NCBI GenBank assembly: GCA_023415825.1
Contig: JAEZJF010000010.1
Span: 186,001 to 250,000, forward strand
DNA length: 64,000 nucleotides
Reading direction: 5' to 3'
Origin: Bacillota bacterium
GTDB lineage: Bacteria > Bacillota > Clostridia > DSM-8532
Below, piece after piece: positions 42,880 through 51,075 of the stretch (within the stretch, counting starts at the first letter, position 1; every line of letters begins with the position of its first letter). The notes beneath the pieces are model-generated. The model made no database searches and was not told the origin of the DNA. It was given only the letters and a program-made list of their open reading frames with translations. The position numbers and the translations under genes were made by a program.

Positions 42880-43812
42880 TTAATTCAAATTATACAATTC
42901 CGATAATTGGCTGATCCGTTTAATAAGATAGTCCCTTACTTTTTTCGGCGCGATACATTCACAACTGCCAAGTATAAGCAAAACGTTATATGCATACTCT
43001 TTATCTACAATTTGAATTTTTGCCGTATAATAACCGTCCTCAAATGAAGTAATTATGTTGTCGCCCCAAGCTCCGACAAACCCTTGCTTCTCATTCTCAT
43101 GGAAGCGAATTGTCACATCAACTGTTGGATTTTCGATTGTTAATTGCGCATCCATTTTGGCAAAATCAATCAATCGTGGTGAAAATGTGTTTTTTGTCCG
43201 ATCCATTTGTATAATACGGTATAGTTTAAAGGTACGCGTTTCATTTCTCAGAAGGCAGTAACCCTGTAAATACCAGCTATTACCTTTCAGCAGCAGACGG
43301 TATGGCTCAACTTCCCTTGTGGACGTGCTGCCATCCATGTTGCTATATTCCAACATAACTGTTTGCTGATCTGCGATTGCTTTCCTTAATATCGTTAAGT
43401 AATCGTCCTGTCTTGAATCGTTTGACCAGGGTTTAAGGTCAATGGAAATCTGGTTGGTTTGGAAGTCAAGTTCCGCTAACTGCTCTTGAGGTATCATAGC
43501 TTTTACTTTTGCAAGAGTATTGTTAAAGTCATCGCCAGTCAAAACGGCGCGCGCCCCGCCTAGGCCAATCAGGAGCGTAGTAATATCGGAGGTGGTAAAA
43601 ACACGTTTGTCAATTTTGTATTCTTCCATAATGCCAACGCCACCATTAGGTCCCATGTAACTGACAATCGGGATGCCTGCCTGGTTGATTGCTTCTATAT
43701 CACGGTATATCGTGCGGGTGGAAACCTCAAACATTTCCGCCAATTTCGTAGCGTTGATGCTCTTGTGTTCCAGTAAAAGCATGACAATGGAAATTAAACG
43801 CTCTACCTTCAT
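42880..43812 (-). CDS. YafY-type transcription regulator with WYL domain
   Basis: A 310-aa regulator: N-terminal helix-turn-helix (INATKLAEMFEVSTRTIYRDIEAI, about 16-39), then the family's IVSYMGPNGGVGI wing, and a WYL domain (about 140-300) with VEPYRLLLKGNSWYLQGYCLLR carrying the WYL tripeptide. WYL domains bind nucleotides or metabolites. The start is set at 43812 because GAGGAT lies 6 bases upstream; the longer frame runs through the promoter. It is divergent from a VOC protein, a common pairing in which the regulator controls the glyoxalase-fold gene. Confidence 0.85.
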   Translation of the reverse strand: MKVERLISIVMLLLEHKSINATKLAEMFEVSTRTIYRDIEAINQAGIPIVSYMGPNGGVGIMEEYKIDKRVFTTSDITTLLIGLGGARAVLTGDDFNNTLAKVKAMIPQEQLAELDFQTNQISIDLKPWSNDSRQDDYLTILRKAIADQQTVMLEYSNMDGSTSTREVEPYRLLLKGNSWYLQGYCLLRNETRTFKLYRIIQMDRTKNTFSPRLIDFAKMDAQLTIENPTVDVTIRFHENEKQGFVGAWGDNIITSFEDGYYTAKIQIVDKEYAYNVLLILGSCECIAPKKVRDYLIKRISQLSELYNLN

Positions 43813-43840
43813 CAGCATATCCTCATTTATTTTATAGTTC

Positions 43841-43869
43841 AGTATATGAGTATGACACATAGATGTCAA
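43841..43869 (-). promoter_or_regulatory. Consensus promoter of the WYL regulator
   Basis: On the minus strand TTGACA (43869-43864), 17-base spacer, TATACT (43846-43841). A TGACA-N6-TGTCA repeat overlaps the -35 and spacer (43853-43868) and may be an operator. Confidence 0.8.
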
Positions 43870-43916
43870 GGATATTTGGTATGCTAAACGTATCATTTTG
43901 ATTGGAGGAAAACAAT

Positions 43917-44351
43917 ATGGTTGGTGTAGAAATTGATATGGTCGTTGCCGATAGCTTGAAAGCGTTGGCGCTGTATGAAAGCATTTTCGATGTGGAGCGT
44001 GTTGAGGTCACTTCTTTTGAAAAAGGTCGAAATGAGGCTGTATTCAATATGTATGGGACGCGCTTCCACCTGTTAGATGAAAACGTGGAATATCAGATGG
44101 TCGCGCCTAAGCCTGGCGACCCCAAGCCTATGTGGCTGAATGTTCTTGTTTCCGATATTCGTGAAACATTTTCTAAGGCTATGGATGCAGGATGTACACA
44201 AGTTCAGCCGGTCACCGAAATGAAAGAAATGGGTGGGATAAACGCAATATTTATCGATCCATTCGGCTACCTTTGGATGCTGCATCAAATAGTGACAGTA
44301 GTTAGCTTTGAAGAACGTACCCAGATACTTAAAGAGAAGATGAAAGAATAA
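43917..44351 (+). CDS. VOC (glyoxalase/bleomycin-resistance fold) protein
   Basis: A 144-aa VOC-superfamily protein of the PhnB-like kind: VGVEIDMVVADSLKALALYESIF at the start, FNMYGTRFHLLDEN in the middle and INAIFIDPFGYLWMLHQI near the end, giving the two beta-alpha-beta-beta-beta units. The start at 43917 has GGAGG 8 bases upstream. Members include drug-binding, epoxide-opening and isomerase enzymes; the substrate is not evident. It is divergent from the WYL regulator and 41 bases before the uracil glycosylase gene. Confidence 0.75.
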   Translation: MVGVEIDMVVADSLKALALYESIFDVERVEVTSFEKGRNEAVFNMYGTRFHLLDENVEYQMVAPKPGDPKPMWLNVLVSDIRETFSKAMDAGCTQVQPVTEMKEMGGINAIFIDPFGYLWMLHQIVTVVSFEERTQILKEKMKE

Positions 44352-44392
44352 ATAGCCATCAAACACGGATGCACAAGCTCAGGAGAGTAAAT

Positions 44393-44989
44393 ATGGAATC
44401 GTGCTTTGAACCGGTAATTTGGCCGGAAGATAAATTGCTAAAAGAAGCCGCCCGTTATAAAGAATGTGAAATATGCACGGAAAAATCACGCATCATATGG
44501 GGGGAAGGAAATCCCAACGCGCCTATTGTTATCATTTTAGATAATCCAGGCGCTCGCGAAGACAAAGGTGGCAGTGAATATGTCTGCGGAACGAGGCAAA
44601 CATTGCAGACGGCTTTGCATCAAGCAAATTTGGCTCCGGATGACATCTATTTAACTTATCTTTTAAAATGCAGGCCCCTTCGCCGATATAACAAAGAAGA
44701 AGTCAGAGCTTTCAGTAAACCATTTCTTATTCAACAAATAAAAACGATGCAGCCAAAATTCATCGTTTGTCTGGGGGATATCGTTGTTCAGGCGATGTTT
44801 GATGATAAAGAGGCCCATGTAAAGAATCTGAGAGGGTTATGGCATGTTGTGCTGGGATATCCCTGCATTGTCTCCTATCATCCGCTGGCTGTAAGGAGAC
44901 GGCCTAATCTGACACGTCAGTTTATGGAGGATTGGGACATGCTAGCTCAACAGCTATTGGGTGTTAACAGTTGTAATAAACAGCTATGA
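44393..44989 (+). CDS. Uracil-DNA glycosylase superfamily protein (family 4/SPO1-like)
   Basis: A 198-aa protein of the UDG fold. Motif 1 is IIWGEGNPNAPIVIILDNPGARED (about 27-50; the usual GEAPG is changed to DNPGA), followed by YVCGTRQTLQTAL, YLTYLLKCRPLRRYN (about 88-102), PKFIVCLGD and motif 2 SYHPLAVRRRPNL (about 166-178). An N-terminal CEICTEK pair could help bind an Fe-S cluster, as in family 4. The start at 44393 is chosen for its AGGAGAG site. It removes uracil or related bases from DNA, if active. Confidence 0.75.
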   Translation: MESCFEPVIWPEDKLLKEAARYKECEICTEKSRIIWGEGNPNAPIVIILDNPGAREDKGGSEYVCGTRQTLQTALHQANLAPDDIYLTYLLKCRPLRRYNKEEVRAFSKPFLIQQIKTMQPKFIVCLGDIVVQAMFDDKEAHVKNLRGLWHVVLGYPCIVSYHPLAVRRRPNLTRQFMEDWDMLAQQLLGVNSCNKQL

Positions 44990-45130
44990 TATAGCCCATA
45001 TGGGAATTCTATCCTTACTCTTATTGAGCTGCAGAAAGAACTATGAAATATCAAGTAGCTTGCTCTTGTGTAAATTGTGGCAAATAGCTAAGGAAAGATA
45101 AAATAATACAGATATATGAGAGATAAATGT

Positions 45131-45180
45131 GAAAAAAGCAGCAGGGTATTGCAATGACGTCATACTCAACTGCTTTTTTC
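45131..45180. terminator. Bidirectional terminator
   Basis: Arms GAAAAAAGCAG (45131-45141) and CTGCTTTTTTC (45170-45180) form a perfect 11-bp stem between the convergent UDG and GntR genes. The loop holds a small ATGACGTCAT palindrome. Confidence 0.65.
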
Positions 45181-45234
45181 TCAACTTACGATGGATGATG
45201 CGGTTAGCAATAAGCATCAGCCGTAATATCAAAT

Positions 45235-45603
45235 CTAATCATAATTGAGCCTGATCAGTTCGATCAGCTCCTCCATATTCAGCCCTAGTGTCTTGTAATA
45301 TTCGATATCCTTTTTCAGCTTTTCCAGCGCCATCTCGGTACGCTTACCTGAAAGATCCTCAGTCGTGAGGCGCGCGACAAAGCAGCCCTTGCCCAACATC
45401 GTAACGATGAAGCCGGCGCGTTCCAACTCCTCCCACGCCTTTTTCACCGTGATAACACTGATTTGTAGTTCCCTTGCCATCGTGCGTATGGGCGGCAGGC
45501 AAAAACCTTCTTTCAGCTGACCTTTTATGATCTGTGCCGATATTTGCTCAAACAGTTGCTGATATATTGGTTTATCTGGTGTTCCTAATAAGACGATATC
45601 CAT
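45235..45603 (-). CDS. GntR-family regulator, YtrA subfamily
   Basis: A 122-aa short GntR regulator: winged helix with PIYQQLFEQISAQIIKGQLKEG (about 12-33) and ISVITVKKAWEELERAGFIV (about 48-67), and only a short C-terminal dimer arm, as in YtrA. It is the third gene of an operon with an ABC ATPase and permease. The promoter has a 25-base inverted repeat. It very likely represses its own operon; YtrA relatives respond to cell-envelope antibiotics. Confidence 0.85.
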   Translation of the reverse strand: MDIVLLGTPDKPIYQQLFEQISAQIIKGQLKEGFCLPPIRTMARELQISVITVKKAWEELERAGFIVTMLGKGCFVARLTTEDLSGKRTEMALEKLKKDIEYYKTLGLNMEELIELIRLNYD

Positions 45604-45608
45604 GAGTG

Positions 45609-46256
45609 CTACAAGTCTACCCTTTCAAAATTCTTTGCTGATTTCTTATATGCCAACATTGTAAGTAAAACAAAGAAGACAATGCCGATAGCCATTACCG
45701 GAAGTTGGCGGAGGAGCGCGTCACCACTGATGCCGTCGAGAATATGCGCCGCCGCCGGTATGGACAGCACGAGCGTTTCGATTGCAGCAGCAAACAACAT
45801 GGATGCGGTTACAGCGATGAGGATGGGCCAGCCGATCTTGTATGCGCTTCTGTAAAACATCGGGAAGAATATCGCATTGAAAATGCCGTACATTACAAAC
45901 ACGCAGCCAAGATATGCGATGTTGGCATCAATCATAAAATTGCCATTTGGGTATAGCGCCATGTTGATGGTGACGAATACTGCAGCCAATGCGATCTGAA
46001 GGAGTTCAAGCACGGTGATGGACAGCACGCGCACCTTAACGACGTCGCGTTTCCTGATGGGAAGCATCACCGTAAAGCTGATATCATTCACCGCTTTGGC
46101 ATTTGCGAATATGTTGGGTACGGCGATGAACAAGAAATACAGCATAGCAACGAAATACACCCATTGAGGAATGAGCAGCAATGCGCTAAATAGAAGAACG
46201 AGAAAAAAAAGGGGATTGATGACAAGCCGGAACTCTTTATATAACAGGTCTTTCAT
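45609..46256 (-). CDS. ABC-2 type transporter permease
   Basis: A 215-aa membrane protein with six hydrophobic segments, of the small ABC-2 group found next to YtrA-type regulators. MKDLLYKEFRLVINPLFF starts the cytosolic N-terminus, and an IPNIFANAKAVNDISF-like loop precedes the third helix. It overlaps the ATPase gene by 20 bases and ends 5 bases before the regulator gene. Together they form one exporter of unknown substrate, possibly an antibiotic or peptide. Confidence 0.8.
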   Translation of the reverse strand: MKDLLYKEFRLVINPLFFLVLLFSALLLIPQWVYFVAMLYFLFIAVPNIFANAKAVNDISFTVMLPIRKRDVVKVRVLSITVLELLQIALAAVFVTINMALYPNGNFMIDANIAYLGCVFVMYGIFNAIFFPMFYRSAYKIGWPILIAVTASMLFAAAIETLVLSIPAAAHILDGISGDALLRQLPVMAIGIVFFVLLTMLAYKKSAKNFERVDL

Positions 46257-47103
46257 AAACAGCCTCCTTTTTTGCGTGATAAATCATGATATCCTCGATG
46301 CTGGGCGATTCAGCTATGAGGCCGTCGTCCGGACGAAGAGCGGCCGCTTTTATAAGACCGGTGAATCCGAACGCATTGGTTTTACTTGCTATCAGCCGCG
46401 GCTTTACCTTGTCGAGCTGTTTGTTTGTTCCCTTGACCAGGCGGTAGGCGTCAAGAAGTTCATCCTTCGACCGGCTTTCGATGATCCGGCCGTTTTCAAT
46501 ATAGGTGATGAAGTCGGCGCATTTTTCCAGATCGCTAGTTATATGTGTGGAGAACAGTATGCTCCTTTCACCATTCTCAATAAGCTCCTGAAACAGCTCT
46601 AAAAGATTGTCACGTGCAACGGGGTCAAGCCCGCTGGTCGGTTCGTCAAGCAGCAGTAGCCTAGCGTGGTGCGACAGCGCCAGTGCCAGCGAGTATTTGA
46701 CCCGCATACCGTGCGACAGCTCTGAAGGGCGCTTGTTTTCGTCTAGTGCAAACCTCCGCATGTATGATTCGTACAATGAATGGTCCCAGTTATCATAAAA
46801 TCTGCGAAAAACGTCGGTAATAAACTTTATCCTGGTTTTAGCGTAATAATCGACGCCGCCAAAAGCATAGCCGATGTGCTGCTTCAGTTCGAGTTCGTTC
46901 TTGTCAAAATCCTGTCCGAGTATCCGGACGCTACCACTGTCTTTATGCAGCAGGCCCAGCATCGATTTCAACGTGGTGGTTTTGCCTGCGCCGTTGGCAC
47001 CGATAAAACCCATTATATAACCGCTTTCCAGCGAGAACGACACCTCTTTTAAACTAAAATTCTTGTAACTCTTACATAACTTTTGTACCGATAATATCTC
47101 CAT
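46237..47103 (-). CDS. ABC transporter ATP-binding protein
   Basis: A 288-aa ATPase. Walker A is GANGAGKTT (about 36-44), the signature is LSHGMRVKYSLAL (about 136-148) and Walker B is RLLLLDEPTSGLDP (about 157-170), with a C-terminal extension of about 70 residues. The start at 47103 has GGAGG 6 bases upstream; the longer frame reads into the operator. It powers the permease encoded next and is the first gene of the GntR-controlled operon. Confidence 0.9.
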   Translation of the reverse strand: MEILSVQKLCKSYKNFSLKEVSFSLESGYIMGFIGANGAGKTTTLKSMLGLLHKDSGSVRILGQDFDKNELELKQHIGYAFGGVDYYAKTRIKFITDVFRRFYDNWDHSLYESYMRRFALDENKRPSELSHGMRVKYSLALALSHHARLLLLDEPTSGLDPVARDNLLELFQELIENGERSILFSTHITSDLEKCADFITYIENGRIIESRSKDELLDAYRLVKGTNKQLDKVKPRLIASKTNAFGFTGLIKAAALRPDDGLIAESPSIEDIMIYHAKKEAVYERPVI

Positions 47104-47147
47104 TGACAACCTCCTTTTTGAATTTATTTTTTTTAACCTAAACTCGA

Positions 47148-47172
47148 ATTGTGTATACCGTGCATACACAAT
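47148..47172. promoter_or_regulatory. GntR/YtrA operator
   Basis: ATTGTGTAT and ATACACAAT, perfect 9-bp arms 7 bases apart, lie immediately downstream of and partly over the -10 of the ABC operon promoter. Confidence 0.8.
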
Positions 47173-47198
47173 ATAACACAGTATTTGGAAGGAATCAA
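47170..47198 (-). promoter_or_regulatory. Promoter of the GntR-ABC operon
   Basis: On the minus strand TTGATT (47198-47193), 17 bases, TATATT (47175-47170), overlapping the GntR palindrome. Confidence 0.7.
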
Positions 47199-47375
47199 GA
47201 CCGTTAAGTTGGATATAGCCATTTTTTTTGCTTATGCCAAAGCATGGAATTGATGTAAAGCAGGCAAGTCCATATCTTGTCTCCTACTAATAATAACCCG
47301 TAGGCGGTTGAAATGTTCACAAAGTCGAGGTATCCTTTAGTAAGTGTAAACTTAAAAATGGGTGCAATGAGCGAT

Positions 47376-47410
47376 TAATGGAAGTTATTCTTGACTTCCA
47401 TTATATTTTT
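47376..47410 (+). terminator. Hairpin in the ABC/sigma intergenic space
   Basis: TAATGGAAGT (47376-47385) and ACTTCCATTA (47394-47403) form a 10-bp stem followed by TATTTTT. No gene ends here on the plus strand. The rest of the 440-base gap (47104-47545) holds the ABC promoter and operator and nothing else I recognise. Confidence 0.4.
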
Positions 47411-47545
47411 ATATTTCATGGCTTAGGCACTTAAATTGTAAAAGCAGACAGTAGTTTAGAATAAATTTTTATTCCTCAAAACCAAAAACCGTTTTTGATG
47501 GTCTAACAAATGACCGGTCAAACAACAAACAAGGAGGATAAAAGA

Positions 47546-48028
47546 GTGACATGTGACGAGTTTTCAACGCGAATCATCGCAATGATGCAAATACTGTATC
47601 GTGTTAGTTATGCACAGTTATCTCAAAGCTGCGATCGAGACGAAGCGGTTCAGGAATGTTTGTGCAAGGCGTGGAAGAAGCGCCATCAACTCAAAGATGA
47701 GCGTTTTATGCAGACTTGGGTAATCCGGATTCTTGTCAACGAATGCCATAATATTCAGAAAAAAAGAAGTCGGGAATTGCCGCTGGATGAATTGCCTGAA
47801 CGAGTTGCACCGGCGGACACTAATTTTGAGCTGCATGACGCGCTGTTTAGCTTGGATGAAACGCTCCGCCTACCCATTCTTCTGCACTATATTGAAGGCT
47901 TTTCAATAAGCGAGATTGCGCAAATTTTATGCTGGCCTCAAGGTACGGTCAAGTCACGTATGCTGCGCGGACGACAGGAGCTAAAAAAAATATTACGTGG
48001 GGAGGATCAATTACTATGCGAGATATAA
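47546..48028 (+). CDS. ECF RNA polymerase sigma factor
   Basis: A 160-aa ECF sigma factor. Region 2 contains RDEAVQECLCKAWKKRHQL and FMQTWVIRILVNECHNI (about 31-73). Region 4 contains ILLHYIEGFSISEIAQIL then GTVKSRMLRGRQELK (about 113-147). The start is GTG 47546 because GGAGG lies 8 bases upstream; the ATG at 47510 has no site. It overlaps the next gene by 13 bases, whose product is a membrane protein of anti-sigma type, so sigma release on an outside signal is inferred. Confidence 0.85.
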   Translation: MTCDEFSTRIIAMMQILYRVSYAQLSQSCDRDEAVQECLCKAWKKRHQLKDERFMQTWVIRILVNECHNIQKKRSRELPLDELPERVAPADTNFELHDALFSLDETLRLPILLHYIEGFSISEIAQILCWPQGTVKSRMLRGRQELKKILRGEDQLLCEI

Positions 48029-49116
48029 CTGATTTGAGAAACGCGTTCGGTCAGGCTGATGATGGCTTTGTCAACAATGTGTATCAAACCCTGGCTGGTA
48101 TACAAATAAATGAAAAAAGAAAACCTGTGAAGAAAATAGGCTTCCGCCTGGCGGCTGTGATTGTGATTGTCTGCATACTGTCTACTGGGACTGTTTTGGC
48201 TTTCACAAACCCTTGGGGAATCCTAGATTTCCTGAGCGGAAGAAGGACGGATGTAAAGGTTTTGCCTGAAGCAGTTGATATCGTGCAAAAAGAAGTAGCG
48301 CAAAAAGGCAGTCAAACCGAATTTGGGACTTTTGCGGTGCGCGAAGCTGTATTCGACGGAAAGAACGTATACATTGTCGTAGATGTAAAACCCTCTAACC
48401 TGGGATATTTACTGTTGGGTCCGGATGCATTTCCGTCCGATCCCATTGGCAATATGGGGCCGCTTTTCAGCGACAAAACCGGTACTATAGCCGATTATGC
48501 CCGGGAAAACAATAAAGAAATGATACGTACATCTGCGATCATCAGTGGTGTGAACAATTCTGTTGATTTTCTCCTTAATGAGGACGGGACTCTTGTCTAC
48601 ATGCTTAACAGCAACTATACCGGTGACTCCGCTCAAGAGGATATAAAAATAACCTGTGTTGCCGCCCCATTTGTCAGCCGGGAAGGCACAATCGTAGTTG
48701 ACGAGCTCAATAAGAAGAGAACGACACTTTCCGTAACACTCAAAAATTCTGGAATGAAAGATACCGTAACCAGCACGATACCTGTCGTATACAGTGATTA
48801 CGGCATAAGAGTGGATAAGGTTACGCTTAACGGTTCGTCCATGGCGATTTATGCAGATATCGAATACACGGTAATAGATAAAGAAAAATATGACGAAACC
48901 GCCGACGGTCTCTGGTTTGATTTTGTGGATGGTAACGGTGAAAGTATGCCTGCTGGTGCCTCCTCAGGCGGCGGTATTGAAACCGTTGACGAAAATCATT
49001 TTATACAGAAAACTACTTTGCAGGCTGCAGAAACACTGCCAAATGAGGTCATCCTTCGCGGATACAATTTATGGGAGAAAAATAGGTATGAGACTCATAC
49101 AATTAAGATGAAATAA
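48016..49116 (+). CDS. DUF4179-like membrane protein, likely anti-sigma factor
   Basis: A 366-aa protein with a short cytosolic N-terminus (about 1-42), one membrane helix (about 43-63, FRLAAVIVIVCILSTGTVLAF) and a large extracellular beta-rich part. DUF4179-like proteins are regularly encoded right after an ECF sigma gene and act as its membrane-bound anti-sigma factor. The start at 48016 has GGGAGG upstream and overlaps the sigma gene; the 29 upstream codons belong to the sigma frame. A perfect-looking terminator follows. Confidence 0.75.
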   Translation: MRDITDLRNAFGQADDGFVNNVYQTLAGIQINEKRKPVKKIGFRLAAVIVIVCILSTGTVLAFTNPWGILDFLSGRRTDVKVLPEAVDIVQKEVAQKGSQTEFGTFAVREAVFDGKNVYIVVDVKPSNLGYLLLGPDAFPSDPIGNMGPLFSDKTGTIADYARENNKEMIRTSAIISGVNNSVDFLLNEDGTLVYMLNSNYTGDSAQEDIKITCVAAPFVSREGTIVVDELNKKRTTLSVTLKNSGMKDTVTSTIPVVYSDYGIRVDKVTLNGSSMAIYADIEYTVIDKEKYDETADGLWFDFVDGNGESMPAGASSGGGIETVDENHFIQKTTLQAAETLPNEVILRGYNLWEKNRYETHTIKMK

Positions 49117-49158
49117 CGACGCAGTCTAAGCAAAGATATATTCACGGAAAGTGATGGC

Positions 49159-49192
49159 AAAGGCTTGCCCTTTATGAAAGGGTAGGCCTTTT
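49159..49192 (+). terminator. Intrinsic terminator after sigma/anti-sigma pair
   Basis: A 15-bp stem with wobble pairs (49159-49173 with 49177-49191, AAAGGC...GCCTTT) and a 3-base loop ends in TTTT, 43 bases after the anti-sigma stop. Confidence 0.75.
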
Positions 49193-49207
49193 GTGCAAAA
49201 ATATAGC

Positions 49208-49236
49208 TTGACCCATATATCACTCTGATATAATAT
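49208..49236 (+). promoter_or_regulatory. Promoter of the glycosyltransferase-PadR operon
   Basis: TTGACC (49208-49213), 17 bases, TAATAT (49231-49236), fully covered by the 20-bp inverted repeat. Confidence 0.65.
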
Positions 49237-49259
49237 GAATATATCAGAGTGATATATGG
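49213..49259. promoter_or_regulatory. 20-bp inverted-repeat operator (probable PadR site)
   Basis: A perfect repeat with 20-base arms at 49213-49232 and 49240-49259 (core ATATCACTCTGATAT), 7 bases apart. It lies over the promoter of a gene set that contains a PadR regulator. PadR-type repressors bind long AT-rich dyads of this kind. Confidence 0.75.
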
Positions 49260-49301
49260 GGGGTATGTGTTATAGCTAATATTTTATTTATCAATGCTAA
49301 T

Positions 49302-50450
49302 TTGTACGGACATATTAATCCGACACTTCCGCTGGTTAAGGAATTGGTAGATCACGGAAATCAGGTGGATTATTTTTGTTCACAACCATTTCAGGAAAAA
49401 GTTATGGCAGCAGGTGCCTCGTTTCTGAATTATTCTGATGAATTGGATGCATTTCTTTCGTCCTATCGACCTACGGACAGGCATCCATTCTATATGCTGA
49501 TGGAATATATTCTTCTTTACGCTGAAGTGATGCTTCCAGAAGTTCTGAAGCTGATTAAAAAAAACCAGTACAATATGATAATCAGTGATTCTTTGTTTGG
49601 TGGGCCTTCCTTCTTAAAACAAATTCTGCGGATACCTGTAGTTAGCTCACATTCCAGTTTTGCTATGAGCAATGCTCCAGTACCAGCGTCTATGCTGGAG
49701 CCGGGAATCCATCCGCAGTTGGATCATTGCTATGAAATATTGGAACGGATATGCAGTAAGTATGCAATTCCCATCCCGGGGCTGGTTGATATTTTCATTA
49801 GTAAAGCTGAATGGAATGTGGTGTATACGATTCCGGAGTTTAACGGAGATACTGGATTGGATTGTTCAAAATACCTTTTTACAGGATCAGCCATCCAAAA
49901 GGATACGGAAACAGAGTTTGAAGGATTTTACCACAAAAATAACCGGCCGGTAATTTATATTTCACTTGGCAGCATAAATACTGATTTTATTGAATTCTAC
50001 AAAATGTGCATTAACGCATTTGAAGGTTCGGATTATTATGTTGTAATGTCCATTGGGAAAAAATGTGACATAGATCAATTGGGGACAATTCCGTCTCATT
50101 TTTATGTTGGAAGCTTTCTGCCGCAATTAGCCATTTTGAAACAAACGGATATTTTTATCACTCATGCCGGATTTAATAGTGTTAGTGAGGCACTTTATTA
50201 CGGAATCCCTATGTATGCATTACCAATGGTCAATGATCAGTACTTGGTTGCAAAAAGAATAAAGGATATGGAACTTGGCATGGTTGGCAAATTTAAAGAA
50301 ATAACCCCTCAGACCTTAAGAGATGGAGTGGAGGAATTACTGTCGAATGAGCAAGTCAAGGGTAATTGCCGAAGAATGTCAATTCTGCTGAGAGAATCCA
50401 ATCGTCTGTCTTTTGTGGCTGAATCCTTGGAAGAGATATGTATGGGCTAG
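49302..50450 (+). CDS. Macrolide-type glycosyltransferase (MGT/UGT family), start uncertain
   Basis: A GT1-family enzyme that would attach a sugar from a UDP-sugar to a small molecule, inactivating macrolides in the case of Mgt. The C-terminal donor site is HAGFNSVSEALYYGIPMYALPMVNDQ (about 287-312 of the listed frame). The N-terminal acceptor half begins GHINPTLPLVKEL. Homology continues upstream of TTG 49302: the frame reads VIANILFINANLYGHINP from about 49269, the usual N-terminus, yet no ATG, GTG or TTG is in frame there (ATG 49265 and GTG 49267 are out of frame). Either an unusual start after GGGGGG, a frameshift or a disabled start. A PadR gene follows. Confidence 0.8.
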   Translation: MYGHINPTLPLVKELVDHGNQVDYFCSQPFQEKVMAAGASFLNYSDELDAFLSSYRPTDRHPFYMLMEYILLYAEVMLPEVLKLIKKNQYNMIISDSLFGGPSFLKQILRIPVVSSHSSFAMSNAPVPASMLEPGIHPQLDHCYEILERICSKYAIPIPGLVDIFISKAEWNVVYTIPEFNGDTGLDCSKYLFTGSAIQKDTETEFEGFYHKNNRPVIYISLGSINTDFIEFYKMCINAFEGSDYYVVMSIGKKCDIDQLGTIPSHFYVGSFLPQLAILKQTDIFITHAGFNSVSEALYYGIPMYALPMVNDQYLVAKRIKDMELGMVGKFKEITPQTLRDGVEELLSNEQVKGNCRRMSILLRESNRLSFVAESLEEICMG

Positions 50451-50513
50451 AAGGATGAGAGAGCCAGTTTTTCTGTAAATGGGATTAGTTTTATGGGAGA
50501 GGAAGAATAAGAA

Positions 50514-51053
50514 ATGATGAAAAACAAATCCAGATATGCTATTCTGGGGATTTTGAACATCTCACCAAGTACGGGTTATGATATCAAAAAATACTGTGAT
50601 ACTGTAATCTCTGGGTTTTGGAATGAAAATTTCGGGCATATATATCCCACATTAAAAGGATTAGAAAAGGAAGGGTGTATTCGGCAAATATCAAAGGAAA
50701 AGGTATCAAGAAAGATAAAATATGAAATAACAGATGAGGGAAAATATGAACTCATGAACTGGTTTCAGGAGGCAACACCTATGCAACCGGTTCGTTCCGA
50801 ATTTATGCTGAAATTCCTATTTTCCAGTCAGATTCCAGCAGGGAAGGTTATAGAAATGCTGAAGCATTATAAAAAGCAGCAGGAGGAAGAACTTAGTAAA
50901 TACAAGGATGTGGAAAAAGAATTAGAGGAAGGAATTAATGAAATCTCTGCGGAAAGAGCACGCTTTCTAAAAGCAACCTTAAGACGAGGAATTTTGACAT
51001 CGCAGGCTTCAATAAAATGGTGTGAGGAAACTATGCTGGAATTGCAGGAATAA
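50514..51053 (+). CDS. PadR-family regulator
   Basis: A 179-aa PadR protein: winged helix with RYAILGILNISPSTGYDIKKYC (about 7-28) and FGHIYPTLKGLEKEGCI (about 40-56), then the two-helix C-terminal arm with a long coiled coil (YKKQQEEELSKYKDVEKELE). It has 63 bases upstream after the glycosyltransferase stop and is read in the same direction. It likely senses the drug and controls the 20-bp repeat at the operon promoter. Confidence 0.85.
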   Translation: MMKNKSRYAILGILNISPSTGYDIKKYCDTVISGFWNENFGHIYPTLKGLEKEGCIRQISKEKVSRKIKYEITDEGKYELMNWFQEATPMQPVRSEFMLKFLFSSQIPAGKVIEMLKHYKKQQEEELSKYKDVEKELEEGINEISAERARFLKATLRRGILTSQASIKWCEETMLELQE

Positions 51054-51075
51054 ACTTGATAAGGGGTAATAATAA

